This document shows positions 43,494 to 52,266 of a stretch of DNA of 64,000 bases, piece by piece. A model generated the notes under the pieces. The model was not told where the DNA came from. It did no database searches and worked only from the letters and a program-made list of their open reading frames with translations. Source of the stretch: Halogranum rubrum (GTDB lineage Archaea > Halobacteriota > Halobacteria > Halobacteriales > Haloferacaceae); contig NZ_FOTC01000005.1 of assembly GCF_900114455.1 (NCBI RefSeq), positions 124,001 through 188,000 of the forward strand. Direction: 5' to 3'. The position numbers and the translations under genes were made by a program. The first letter of the stretch is position 1; each line of letters starts with the position of its first letter.

Positions 43494-43525
43494 GGTATTA
43501 AATTCTTGGTTTCATAATTTTGAAA
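43494..43525 (-). promoter_or_regulatory. argG promoter with palindrome
   Basis: The minus-strand gaatttaatacc (43494-43505) is a TATA box about 27-35 bases before the argG ATG, suggesting a leaderless transcript. Just upstream is the palindrome TTTCATAATTTTGAAA (43510-43525; arms TTTCA and TGAAA), well placed for a repressor or activator. Confidence 0.6.
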
Positions 43526-43774
43526 TAAAGTCTCAGAGATGTCTATAGACGATACGAAGGCTTGTGAGTCTGTAGTTTGGAACTCGACTGTCGGGGGAGA
43601 GATAGTAGTGGGCCTAAAGGGCCCGTCGTCGGACTCGTCGCGGTCGGAGAAGGAGAGACGCGGCGCTCACGAGCGTGTGAGCGTCGGTCGGACGAGTCTC
43701 CACCATTACTGGAGCATTGTCTATGCGGGCTATTAAACGCTTTCGGGGCGGCAATGGTTACGTTCAGCCCGTTG
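43526..43774. other. Gap between argG promoter and lipoprotein gene
   Basis: About 250 bases. GGGCC (43610-43614) and GGCCC (43620-43624) form a small hairpin that could end the leftward lipoprotein transcript. A 65-codon plus-strand frame (43539-43736) resembles no family and has unusual composition, so it is not called. Confidence 0.5.
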
Positions 43775-44290
43775 TCAGGGCTCGACCAGTCGGAATCTGA
43801 CGGGACGAGTCGACACCGACCGTAGCTGCACGGCGTACCAGCCCGAGCGCGTCGGCGGCCCATATCCGAAGTGCTCGGTGAGTTCCGCCAGCGACCACTG
43901 TTCGGTCTCGGCGGGTTCGACGTCGACGAAGCCGCTCCCGATACTCTCTCGCTTCCACCGATACCACTCGTCGCCGGTCCACGACCAGAGGCGCCACGAG
44001 TAGGGGTTGAATCGGAGGCTCTCGTCGGTGTCGTTGCGAACGGTGAACTGCACCGTCGTCGCGTAGCCGTCGGTGGCCTCGACTGTCCTCGTCGACACAC
44101 TGAGTGGGACGACCGTCTCGTCACCGGTCGGTTCCGCTGGTGAGGGTGGCGGGGTCGTCCCCGGGTTCGTCTCGACGGGTGGGTGAGCTATCTCGTCCGG
44201 GTTCGACCCCGTCGACGAGGTACAGCCACTGAGACCGACGAGTCCAGCCAGGCTACCTCCGCCGGCAGCGAGGAGGGCACGGCGGCGCAT
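43775..44290 (-). CDS. Secreted lipoprotein of unknown function
   Basis: The product has 171 residues. The N-terminus MRRRALLAAGGGSLAGLVGL ends in the lipobox LSGC (Cys23) after an Arg-rich Tat-like start, so it is likely exported and lipid-anchored. A Pro/Thr-rich linker (about 35-55) leads to a beta-rich domain (TTVQFTVRNDTDESLRFNPY and WYAVQLRSVSTRPVRFRLVE) of immunoglobulin-like type. Function not recognised. Confidence 0.75.
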   Translation of the reverse strand: MRRRALLAAGGGSLAGLVGLSGCTSSTGSNPDEIAHPPVETNPGTTPPPSPAEPTGDETVVPLSVSTRTVEATDGYATTVQFTVRNDTDESLRFNPYSWRLWSWTGDEWYRWKRESIGSGFVDVEPAETEQWSLAELTEHFGYGPPTRSGWYAVQLRSVSTRPVRFRLVEP

Positions 44291-44331
44291 ACGCTCGCTC
44301 TTCCGCCCCCGACGTCAAAAGTCCTCTCCGG

Positions 44332-45519
44332 TCAACTCGTCGACCCGCGCCGCAGGATGACCGCTTCGAGTTGGTCGGCGTACTGCATCAACACCGACCC
44401 GAGTACGCTCATGACGAGGACGTAGCCGACCGCGAACGCCGGAATCACCTGCGTCATCACCTCGGTCGTCCCCGCGGCAGCGGTCGCTGCGATGATGAGC
44501 GAGAACTCCCCACGCGTGACCATCGTCACACCTGTTCGGAACGACCGCCGTTCGTCCAGCCCGAACTGTCGTGCGCCGTAGTAGCCGCTCACTACCTTCG
44601 CCGGCGCGGTCAGGACGACGGCGATTGCCAGGAGGCCGATCACGTCGAGGACGACTGCCGGGTCCGTACCGAGGCCGATCCAGACGAAGAACACTGCCGC
44701 GAACACGTCGCGGACGGGTGTCAGCAGGTCCTCGATGCGCTCTTTGTGGTCCGTCGAAGAGAACCCCATCCCGACGAAGAACGCTGCGACTGCTTCGCTG
44801 ACGCCCAACGCGAGCGCGAGTGCTGCGACGGGGACGGCGATGCCGAGCACCCGAAGGACGAACAGTTCGCCGCCGTCGACGTCGAGGAGACGCTCGAACC
44901 ACTGCTCGCCGTAGTACACCGCGACGACGAGGACGAGCAGGAACCCCATCGCGACGCCGACGTTCGTCGCCGTCTCTTGCAGTCCGCTCCCCCCAGCGAC
45001 GAGCGACGCCACGATGGCGAGATAGACGGCGATGACGAGGTCCTCGAAGACGAGGATGCCGAGAATCGGTTCGCTCTCGGGGTTGGCGATCCAGCCGAGG
45101 TCGATGAGCGACTTCGTGATTATCGCCGACGAGGAGATGTAGACGATACCGCCGAGGAGGAGCGACTCGACGAGCGACCACCCGAGCACCAACCCGAGGA
45201 CGATGCCGACCGGGAGGTTGATGACGATGTCGATGACGCCCGCACTCGTGATGCGTTGTCTGGTCGAGAGCAGACGGTCGATGCTGAACTCCAGTCCGAG
45301 AAAGAACAGCAACAGGATGATACCTAACTCTCCGAGGACGGTCGTCAACTCACCTGACTCGACGTACAGTAGGTCGAACGCGCCGGCGACGTTCGGCCCG
45401 AGAACGATACCGATAACGACGTAGACCGGGATGACCGACAGGCCGATACGGGCCGCGATGACCCCCGCGACGGCCACGCCGAAAAACAGCAGTCCGATCT
45501 GTGAGAGCCCTGCCGCCAT
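44332..45519 (-). CDS. Cation:proton antiporter, CPA2 family (KhtU-like)
   Basis: The product has 395 residues and about 12 helices. Typical CPA2 motifs are LLFFLGLEFSIDRLL, SSSAIITKSLIDLGW, GILVFEDLVIAVYLAI (the conserved ED of the ion site) and MVTRGEFSLIIAATAA. There is no attached RCK domain; the separate gene upstream supplies it. The start overlaps that gene by one base. By analogy with Bacillus KhtTU the pair would export potassium in exchange for protons. Confidence 0.9.
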   Translation of the reverse strand: MAAGLSQIGLLFFGVAVAGVIAARIGLSVIPVYVVIGIVLGPNVAGAFDLLYVESGELTTVLGELGIILLLFFLGLEFSIDRLLSTRQRITSAGVIDIVINLPVGIVLGLVLGWSLVESLLLGGIVYISSSAIITKSLIDLGWIANPESEPILGILVFEDLVIAVYLAIVASLVAGGSGLQETATNVGVAMGFLLVLVVAVYYGEQWFERLLDVDGGELFVLRVLGIAVPVAALALALGVSEAVAAFFVGMGFSSTDHKERIEDLLTPVRDVFAAVFFVWIGLGTDPAVVLDVIGLLAIAVVLTAPAKVVSGYYGARQFGLDERRSFRTGVTMVTRGEFSLIIAATAAAGTTEVMTQVIPAFAVGYVLVMSVLGSVLMQYADQLEAVILRRGSTS

Positions 45520-46010
45520 CAGTCCTCGTTACCAGTAACGTGGCCGACGAACGACCGGCAGGCGTCTTTCTGCCCGAGCACGACGAGCGTGTCGCCCGAC
45601 TCGATGCTGGTGTCGGCAGCGGGGCTCGGAATCGTCTCGTCGCCTCGCTGGATGGCGATGATAGAGATGCCGTACTTCTGACGGATGTTTGCCCCCGCCA
45701 GCGTCACGCCGACGAGCGGCGACTCGGGAGCGACGTCGATCCACTCGATGACGACGTTACCCGCCAGGAGCGTCTCGATACGGTCGGTCTTGACGGGCTG
45801 GAAGTACGCTCCTTCGAGAATCGTCCCGACCTGCCGAGCGAGTTTGTCCGACAGTTCGAACAGCTTCTCCGAGTCGGCATCTTCCGAGGGTCGTCGATAC
45901 ACCTCCCGTTTTCCGGCGTGGTGTGTGACGACGACCAACCGCGAGCCATCGTCGAGTTCTATCTCGTGTTTCTTTCCGACGCCGGGGAGGTCACTCTCGT
46001 AGACGGTCAT
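45519..46010 (-). CDS. KhtT-like regulatory subunit with TrkA-C domain
   Basis: The product has 163 residues. The N-terminal half (MTVYESDLPGVGKKHEIELD) matches the KhtT-type start, and the C-terminal half is a TrkA-C domain (IEWIDVAPESPLVGVTLAGA, RQKYGISIIAIQRGDETIPS, GDTLVVLGQ) that binds a nucleotide or ligand. It is encoded directly upstream of the antiporter and likely gates it. Confidence 0.9.
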   Translation of the reverse strand: MTVYESDLPGVGKKHEIELDDGSRLVVVTHHAGKREVYRRPSEDADSEKLFELSDKLARQVGTILEGAYFQPVKTDRIETLLAGNVVIEWIDVAPESPLVGVTLAGANIRQKYGISIIAIQRGDETIPSPAADTSIESGDTLVVLGQKDACRSFVGHVTGNED

Positions 46011-46076
46011 AGTCGATGCTACTCGAAGGTACCTAATAAGGATAGGCCTGCCGTCAGCCGATTCGTCGCTCCGGAC

Positions 46077-46664
46077 TCAGCCGAACAGCGCCAGTACGAC
46101 CCAGATACCGACTGCCGCCGCGGGTGGAATCGAGAGGTTGTCGTCGACGACGTACCCCGCGATGACGGGTTTGAGTCCGTCGGCGAGTGTCGCCCCGAGT
46201 GCACCCAACCCCGCGGCGGCGACGGCGACGGGAAACGACGCCTGTGGGTCGACGAACGGCCACGCCAACGCGAAGCAGACGCCGAACATGACGAGTAGGA
46301 CACCGGCCTGTTTGCCCGTGCTGGCGTCGTTCGACCCGAGGACACCACTGATGGGGTCGCCGATAGTGAGCATCAACATCCCGGGGATGGCGACGTACGG
46401 TTCGAACACCCAGGCGACGGCGGTCATACTGAAGAAGTACAGCGCGTAGCCTGCCGGGTTGTCCTGTTCGTACTCGCGGGTGAGTTCGCGGTAGATCCAC
46501 CAGTCGAGACCCACTTGCAGGCGTATGAATTCGAGCACAGCAACGACGACTGAGCCGACGACGAGCAGGATACCTAACTGCTCCCACGTCACCCAGCCCA
46601 GCAGGTAGAGCGCCGGGAGCGCCGTACCGCTGACGTGGACGAGTCGCCGGCCGATTTCGCTCAC
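46077..46664 (-). CDS. Polyprenol/diacylglycerol kinase-like membrane protein
   Basis: The product has 195 residues and about seven helices. LTIGDPISGVLGSNDASTGK and the C-terminal VVDDNLSIPPAAAVGIW are hallmarks of the Sec59/Dgk1/phytol kinase (CTP-dependent) family. Possible roles are phosphorylation of dolichol for N-glycosylation or of isoprenoid alcohols salvaged from lipids. It overlaps glyS by 4 bases, so it is translated with it. Confidence 0.82.
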   Translation of the reverse strand: MSEIGRRLVHVSGTALPALYLLGWVTWEQLGILLVVGSVVVAVLEFIRLQVGLDWWIYRELTREYEQDNPAGYALYFFSMTAVAWVFEPYVAIPGMLMLTIGDPISGVLGSNDASTGKQAGVLLVMFGVCFALAWPFVDPQASFPVAVAAAGLGALGATLADGLKPVIAGYVVDDNLSIPPAAAVGIWVVLALFG

Positions 46665-48445
46665 GCGTCGTCGGAGTCTACCGCTTCGTAGTCTTCGCGG
46701 AGGGCGTCGAACGGCTTTGCACCGCTCCGAACGGCCACCAGTTCTTCCACCAGCACGTCGACCGGGAGTCGAAGCTGTGCCGTCGAGTCGCGTTCGCGGA
46801 GCGTCACCGTGTCGGGGCCGTCGCCTTCGAGGCCCTCGTAGTCGACGGTGACACAGAACGGCGTACCGACCTCGTCCTGTCGCCGGTAGCGACGGCCGAT
46901 GTTACCCGACTCGTCGTAGGCGACGGACAGGCCGACGTCGCGAAGGGCGTCGACGATGTCGTGTGCCTGCTCGGTCAACTCCTCGGCGTTACTCAAGAGC
47001 GGGAACACACCGACGGACGTGGGGGCGATAGTCGGGTCGAGTTGGAGGAACGACCGCGCTTCGTCGGCGACTTCGTCTTTCGCGTACGCGTGCGCGATAA
47101 CGGTATATACCGTGCGGTCGACACCGAACGAGGGTTCGACTACGTGCGGCGTGATGTGTTCGCCGGACTCGGTCTGCTCCTCGACGCTGAAGTTCGCGAG
47201 GTCGGTGTCGACGGTGACCTCGTCGCCGTCCACCTCGACGGTGACCTCGTCGCTGTCGAAGGCGTCCGGATTCCGGTCGGCGAGGTCCTGTAGCGCCTCG
47301 GCGACGGCCATCGCCTGCCCGCCGAACTCCGGACCGAGTGCGCTCATGTCGGGGTCGACGACGGCGCGCTCGACCGTCTTCGGGTCGTCGTACTGCTGGA
47401 AGACGGTGAACGAGTCGTCGCCGTACTCCTCGTGTTTCGAGAGGTCGTAGTCGCCGCGGTAGGCGAAGCCGGCGATTTCGACCCAGTCGCCTCCTAACTC
47501 CGATTCGGCGTCCCAACAGTCGCTCGCGTAGTGGGCACGCTCACCGGGGAGATGCTGACGGAACCGGAAGCGGTCCATGTCGACACCGACCGACTCGTAC
47601 CAGCCCTGTGCGACGCCGAGGAAGTAGGCGACCCAGTCGCTGGCGATGATGCCGTCGTCGACGGCGTCACCGATGGTGGTCTCGATGTACTCTACCGACT
47701 CTTTCTCCTGTTCGGTTGCCGGATAGAGGACGACTTCGACGTCACGGACGTCCTCCAGCGGCGGTTCGTCGGATTCGGGGTCGATGAACTGCTCTAACTC
47801 TGCCTGCGTGAACTCGCGGGTCCGGACGATGCCTTTCCGCGGGCTAATCTCGTTGCGATAGGCACGACCGACCTGCGTGATGCCGAACGGGAGTTGGTTC
47901 CGCGCGTACTCCTTCAGGCGCGGGAACTCGACGAAGATACCCTGTGCCGTCTCCGGACGGAGGTAACCGGGGTGACCGTTGCCGGGACCGATCGACGTCT
48001 CGAACATGAGGTTGAAGTCCACGACGTCCTGACCGGCCAGCGGCGCGCCACAGTTCGGACACTCCAACTCGTGTTCGGCGATGAGTTCCTCGACTTCGGC
48101 AATCGGCAGCGACTCGGCCTCTTCGATGTCCGTGTTGTCCTCGATGAGGTGGTCCGCACGATGGGACTCGCCGCACTCGGCACACTCGACGAGCATGTCG
48201 TCGAAGCCGTCGAGGTGACCCGACGCCTCGAAGACGGGTTCGGGCATGATGGTTGGCGCCTCTATCTCCTCGTTGCCGAGTCTGGTCGTGAACTGCTCGC
48301 GCCACGACGACTCGACGTTACGCTTCAACGCCGCACCCTCGGGACCGAACGTGTAGAACCCGGCGACGCCGCCGTAGGCCTCAGAAGACCCAAAGAAAAA
48401 GCCACGGCGTTTGGCGAGTTCGGTGAGTTTCTCTGCGTTCGTCAC
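46661..48445 (-). CDS. glyS: Glycyl-tRNA synthetase, class II alpha2 type
   Basis: The product has 594 residues. Class II motif 2 (VGRAYRNEISPRKGIVRTREFTQAE, given in part), GYLRPETAQGIFVEF, and the C-terminal anticodon domain (APTSVGVFPLLSNAEELTEQ, GRRYRRQDEVGTPFCVTVDY) identify archaeal/eukaryal-type GlyRS. A zinc-like CAEC...CPNC insertion (about 87-135) is kept. It charges tRNA-Gly. The next rightward gap (48446-48615) shows no gene. Confidence 0.96.
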   Translation of the reverse strand: MTNAEKLTELAKRRGFFFGSSEAYGGVAGFYTFGPEGAALKRNVESSWREQFTTRLGNEEIEAPTIMPEPVFEASGHLDGFDDMLVECAECGESHRADHLIEDNTDIEEAESLPIAEVEELIAEHELECPNCGAPLAGQDVVDFNLMFETSIGPGNGHPGYLRPETAQGIFVEFPRLKEYARNQLPFGITQVGRAYRNEISPRKGIVRTREFTQAELEQFIDPESDEPPLEDVRDVEVVLYPATEQEKESVEYIETTIGDAVDDGIIASDWVAYFLGVAQGWYESVGVDMDRFRFRQHLPGERAHYASDCWDAESELGGDWVEIAGFAYRGDYDLSKHEEYGDDSFTVFQQYDDPKTVERAVVDPDMSALGPEFGGQAMAVAEALQDLADRNPDAFDSDEVTVEVDGDEVTVDTDLANFSVEEQTESGEHITPHVVEPSFGVDRTVYTVIAHAYAKDEVADEARSFLQLDPTIAPTSVGVFPLLSNAEELTEQAHDIVDALRDVGLSVAYDESGNIGRRYRRQDEVGTPFCVTVDYEGLEGDGPDTVTLRERDSTAQLRLPVDVLVEELVAVRSGAKPFDALREDYEAVDSDDA

Positions 48446-48615
48446 GCCTCACACCTCGTGTTCGTTCGCGCGGTTGTGCGACGGCTTGGCCGCGACCGTT
48501 CGCGACTCGCGTCCCGTCGTTCGTCTCTCATGTACGCCTCTATACCGACGAGTGGTTTAAATACAGCGACACGGGGTCTCTCTCGGACGAGTCACCGAAT
48601 CGCCGAGTCATCGAA

Positions 48616-50127
48616 TCACCGGCGTCGCTGGTTTCGGCGATTGAACGGCGAGAGCGACTGCTCTTGGGCGCCCGTCGCCTCGGAGGGGGAACGTTGGTGT
48701 TGCACTGTCGTCGCGAACGTCGGCGTCCCCCCGTCGCCGACGTCTACGTACCCCATCTCACGGAGTGAGAACACGAGGTCGGTAATCGTACACCACTCTT
48801 GGTCCAAGAGTGGCTTGCCGTTCTCGGTGTATCGTGCGGACGCCCGGTTCAACTCGTCGAGACCGAACGTCGACTCGTCGAGCGTTTCGACGATGCGCTC
48901 TATCCGCTTTGCCTTCGGACTCTCGAACTCGTCGCGCCGTTCGTCGACGAGTCGCACCATATCTCGGTACGTCTTCTGGCCGGTCCGTTCAGGGCTCCGC
49001 ACCTCCCGAACGTGCGCCATCACTCGTCTGTTCTCTGCAACCGCCTCTTCCCAGTGTTCGGCGGCCCAGACGGCGCGCGCTTCGAGTTCGTCTACCGGGG
49101 CGACGAGTTTGCTGTCTCGCGGGACGCAGTCGTAAATCCACGGTTCGTCACGGAGCACGAGTACTTGCCCGCTCGCGGCCTGTTCGAACCACGTCCGAGC
49201 GAGCGTGTCGTACTCCGTCGCACAGATGGCCATATCGCCCTTGCGGAGCATCTCTTCGTACAAATCTCGCGGTGCTTCCGGGTGGGCCTCGACCCACTCC
49301 AGTGCTTGATACTTCGCGGGGATGGTGTCCATACTCGTCAGGAGGGTCCGGATGCCGAGACGTTCGTACAGCGTCGCGGCGATGTCCATCACGAGTTCAC
49401 CGTGTTTCTTCTCCCATCCGGACCCGGCGACGTGGAGCCATCGGGGTTGCGAAGCGTACGCCTCGTCGAACGCGGAGAAGTCGATTGGGCTGTCGGTCAC
49501 GACCGACGTGTCGAGCGCCTCCGCCAGCACCGACTGCTGGAGGAACTGCTGACCGTAGACCGGCATCTCGTCGGCATCGAGTCGAGCCTTGAACCATCGG
49601 CCGTCGGAGAAGGCCGCCTCTGCTACCTCCAGTTTCCGGTGGTAGTCGATACGATGGCCGTCACTCGGATACTTGAACGGGACCATCAGGTCGTGGACGT
49701 TTGCGATGACCGCAAACGGGTTCGGGTCGCCGGCCCGATGCCCCGAGAGAAACAACAGCCATCGATAGAGGACGGTTCGTCCTTCTCGAAGTTGGTCGAC
49801 GACGATGTCGACGTAGCCCAACTCGTCGTAGATTCGACGTTTGAGCGCTAACAGTTGGTCCTCGGTGTAGCCGTTCCCGGTGAACAGATAGCTGAACTCT
49901 GTGTCGCCCATGAACTGGTCTGCTTCGATGAGCGTGACTCGCTCTCGGTCCGCGAGCACGTAGTCCCGTTCGTAGTTCGCGTCGCCCCGATGGGGGAGCA
50001 ACCAGTAGACGTGCAGCGTCTCATCGTATTCGAGCCACTGCTCGACCCACGTCACGGCGTCGTTGACCGTCGCGTTAGCGCTCACGTCGCCTGGACGATA
50101 TAACTCTGGAATGATGAGTACACGCAT
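48616..50127 (-). CDS. Large haloarchaeal protein, possibly glycosyltransferase-like
   Basis: The product has 503 residues from ATG 50127 (MRVLIIPELYRPGDVSANAT); an upstream Met would add 16 residues of poor composition. The N-terminal RVLIIPELY...WVEQWLEYDE and the middle PRWLHVAGSGWEKKHGELVM followed by an AICATEYDTLARTWFEQAAS segment resemble a GT-B type fold in which the second half binds a nucleotide sugar. The C-terminal 100 residues are basic, with a possible winged-helix segment (CTITDLVFSLREMGYVDVGD). No family is firmly recognised. Confidence 0.5.
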   Translation of the reverse strand: MRVLIIPELYRPGDVSANATVNDAVTWVEQWLEYDETLHVYWLLPHRGDANYERDYVLADRERVTLIEADQFMGDTEFSYLFTGNGYTEDQLLALKRRIYDELGYVDIVVDQLREGRTVLYRWLLFLSGHRAGDPNPFAVIANVHDLMVPFKYPSDGHRIDYHRKLEVAEAAFSDGRWFKARLDADEMPVYGQQFLQQSVLAEALDTSVVTDSPIDFSAFDEAYASQPRWLHVAGSGWEKKHGELVMDIAATLYERLGIRTLLTSMDTIPAKYQALEWVEAHPEAPRDLYEEMLRKGDMAICATEYDTLARTWFEQAASGQVLVLRDEPWIYDCVPRDSKLVAPVDELEARAVWAAEHWEEAVAENRRVMAHVREVRSPERTGQKTYRDMVRLVDERRDEFESPKAKRIERIVETLDESTFGLDELNRASARYTENGKPLLDQEWCTITDLVFSLREMGYVDVGDGGTPTFATTVQHQRSPSEATGAQEQSLSPFNRRNQRRR

Positions 50128-50302
50128 AGTGAGCCTGGGGTTGTCTTTCGAAGATGACGCCAGTCTCCGTATCAACCATTTTGGCCCACTATTGGTAACT
50201 CTCTATCACAGCACTGTCTCGCCACGACTGAGTCTCTGTGCGTCTCGACTCCGACCGACGAGGCTCTCGTCCGAGTGGGTCGTCCCGCCGTCGACGTCTT
50301 CC

Positions 50303-51163
50303 TTACAGCGCTGCCAGTAGATTCACGTCGCGGACGACGCCGACGAGCGAATCACCGCTGACCAGCGGAATCTGTTCGATGTCGTTCGAGATGAGCATCT
50401 GTGCGGCCTCCTTCGCAGACTTCTTGCGGGAGATAGTGACCACGTCGTCGCTCATGAACTCGTGGACCGGTTCGTTCGGAAGTTCGACGTTCCGCGTCGG
50501 GAGATAGCGGTTGCCGACGGCTTTGATGCCTTCCCACATCCACTCGTCGTCCTCGTCGGCGAGACTCTCGCCGGTGTCGTCTTCGCCTTCGACGACGCGG
50601 GCGACGTCGATGATGTCGACTTCGGTGAGGATGCCGGCCATTCGGCCGTCGTCGTCGAGTGCGATGGCGTAGGGGACGTTCGCGTAGAAGATTTCGCGTT
50701 CGGCGACGGTCAGCGGCGTCCCGACGTAGGTCGCGTTGACGTCGGTCGCTGCGAGTTCGCCGACGGCCGTCTCGCCGTCGATGTCGCCACGAGCGATGGC
50801 GCGAACCACGTCGGTGACGGTGACGATACCCTTCAGTTCCGGGACGTCGCCGCTCTCGTCGACGACGGGGACTCGACGAGCACCCTCGCTGGCCATCATC
50901 CGGGCGGCGTCTTCGAGGCTGGTGTCGGCCGTCGTCGTCGGCACCTCGCGCATCAAGATGGCGAGTTGGTCTTCGTCTGGATGTTCGATGAGGTCGTCGC
51001 GGGAGATGAGACCGCGGTACTCCTCGCCGTCGTCGGTCGATTTCACGACGGGGACAGAGGAAAATCCGCGCTCTTGGAGGTACTCTAACACGTCGTCACG
51101 GGTACCGGGAAGTTCGACAGTGACGACCTCCGAGCGGGGCGTCATCGCGTCGGCTACGTTCAT
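50303..51163 (-). CDS. Four-CBS-domain protein
   Basis: The product has 286 residues built of four CBS units, two Bateman modules. DAMTPRSEVVTVELPGTRDD starts the first, VREVPTTTADTS-type sequence (here LMREVPTTTADTSLEDAARM) the second, and HEFMSDDVVTISRKKSAKEA the last. Such proteins bind adenosyl nucleotides or SAM as sensors. No catalytic domain is attached, so it may act on a partner protein. Confidence 0.9.
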   Translation of the reverse strand: MNVADAMTPRSEVVTVELPGTRDDVLEYLQERGFSSVPVVKSTDDGEEYRGLISRDDLIEHPDEDQLAILMREVPTTTADTSLEDAARMMASEGARRVPVVDESGDVPELKGIVTVTDVVRAIARGDIDGETAVGELAATDVNATYVGTPLTVAEREIFYANVPYAIALDDDGRMAGILTEVDIIDVARVVEGEDDTGESLADEDDEWMWEGIKAVGNRYLPTRNVELPNEPVHEFMSDDVVTISRKKSAKEAAQMLISNDIEQIPLVSGDSLVGVVRDVNLLAAL

Positions 51164-51234
51164 ATACCCTGCGTACAGTCCGCCGCCTCTTGTACTCTAC
51201 GAAGGGGTGCGACCGTGGGACAGGGAGGAAGAAC

Positions 51235-51786
51235 TCAGTTGCCGCCGGTGACCCAGTTCTCGATCCGGTCGGCGTGCGGGAAGAACTTCGAGTAGTCGTC
51301 GTGTTCGAACGACCCGAGATGGGTCTTGTCGAGCGTCTGGACGTGCGTGTACATCTTCTCTTCGCGCTTTGCGGCCTTGACACAGCCAGGAGCGTGACGG
51401 AGTTCGTACGACCCGGCGATGAGGATAGCTGCCTGCTTCTCGGGGTCCGAGAGGACGGTGAGAACGAACTCACGACCCTCGACTTCGTTTCGGAACACTT
51501 CGTACTGCGGGAACGCGCCCTCCTCGAACAGTTCGGCGAACTCCTCGGCTTTGTTGTTCGGGACGACGTGGGTCAGACCGAAACGGTCGTTGTCGCCCGA
51601 CGACGGGTTCTCCGGTGCGGTGTGGCCGGCGGCGATGGTGACGGTCTGCCACCCCTCCGCTTCGAGTTCCTCGGCCATCGTGTCCATCTCGTCGAGTGTG
51701 GCTTGCCAGGCGTTCTTTCCGACTTCCGCACTGCCAGCGAGGCTCTCGGCGTAGTCCGGTTTGTCTCCCTCGGTGGTGTTTGGCAT
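51235..51786 (-). CDS. Conserved haloarchaeal protein
   Basis: The product has 183 residues from the second Met (MPNTTEGDKPDYAESLAGSA). It is very acidic, soluble, with no membrane segment. Conserved-looking blocks are GWQTVTIAAGHTAPENPSSG, FGLTHVVPNNKAEEF and a His/Cys-containing ELRHAPGCVKAAKREEKMYT. I recall this as DUF7529, unchecked. Function unknown. The gene is single, preceded by a short promoter gap. Confidence 0.65.
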   Translation of the reverse strand: MPNTTEGDKPDYAESLAGSAEVGKNAWQATLDEMDTMAEELEAEGWQTVTIAAGHTAPENPSSGDNDRFGLTHVVPNNKAEEFAELFEEGAFPQYEVFRNEVEGREFVLTVLSDPEKQAAILIAGSYELRHAPGCVKAAKREEKMYTHVQTLDKTHLGSFEHDDYSKFFPHADRIENWVTGGN

Positions 51787-51865
51787 ACTCACTCTTCGAC
51801 GATGGATGCGGTAAAACGTGTCGAACTCTCAAAAACGCATTTCAGTCACACGCCAGCGCTCGGTC

Positions 51866-52261
51866 TCACACACTGCCGACACCGAACACGAACTCCATCG
51901 CCGCCGAGGTTCCGAGGACGAACAGACTGGCGACGAACAGTTTCGCCCCCGTCGACAGTCGGTCTCTCGACGAGACGCGATACGTCTGGGGAATCGCTCG
52001 TTCGGCGAGTCGTTGGAGTCCTTTCGGCGTGTCTCTACGCGTGTCGCCGTCGTCGTCTTTCCACGGCTTCACCGGTTGGAGACTGAACGCACCGTAGCCG
52101 AACATGGCGAACCCCACGAAGAAGAGCAGATGCTTCGTCCCGACGAAGCCGCGTCCGAAGAGGAGGCTCACTACCGTCGACACGACGAACAGCACCGCCG
52201 TCATGACGACTGCGTAGATGAGCGTGTCGAGCGCTTGGAGGCCGCGTCGTCGGCTGTTCAT
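51866..52261 (-). CDS. Small membrane protein
   Basis: The product has 131 residues and about three helices: LIYAVVMTAVLFVVSTVVSL, HLLFFVGFAMFGYGAFSL and LFVASLFVLGTSAAMEFVFG. A charged loop (KPWKDDDGDTRRDTPKG) lies between the second and third. It starts 5 bases after dppF in the same direction, so it may be expressed at the end of the dpp transcript. I recall DUF7555, unchecked. Confidence 0.65.
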   Translation of the reverse strand: MNSRRRGLQALDTLIYAVVMTAVLFVVSTVVSLLFGRGFVGTKHLLFFVGFAMFGYGAFSLQPVKPWKDDDGDTRRDTPKGLQRLAERAIPQTYRVSSRDRLSTGAKLFVASLFVLGTSAAMEFVFGVGSV

Positions 52262-52266
52262 CGAAG

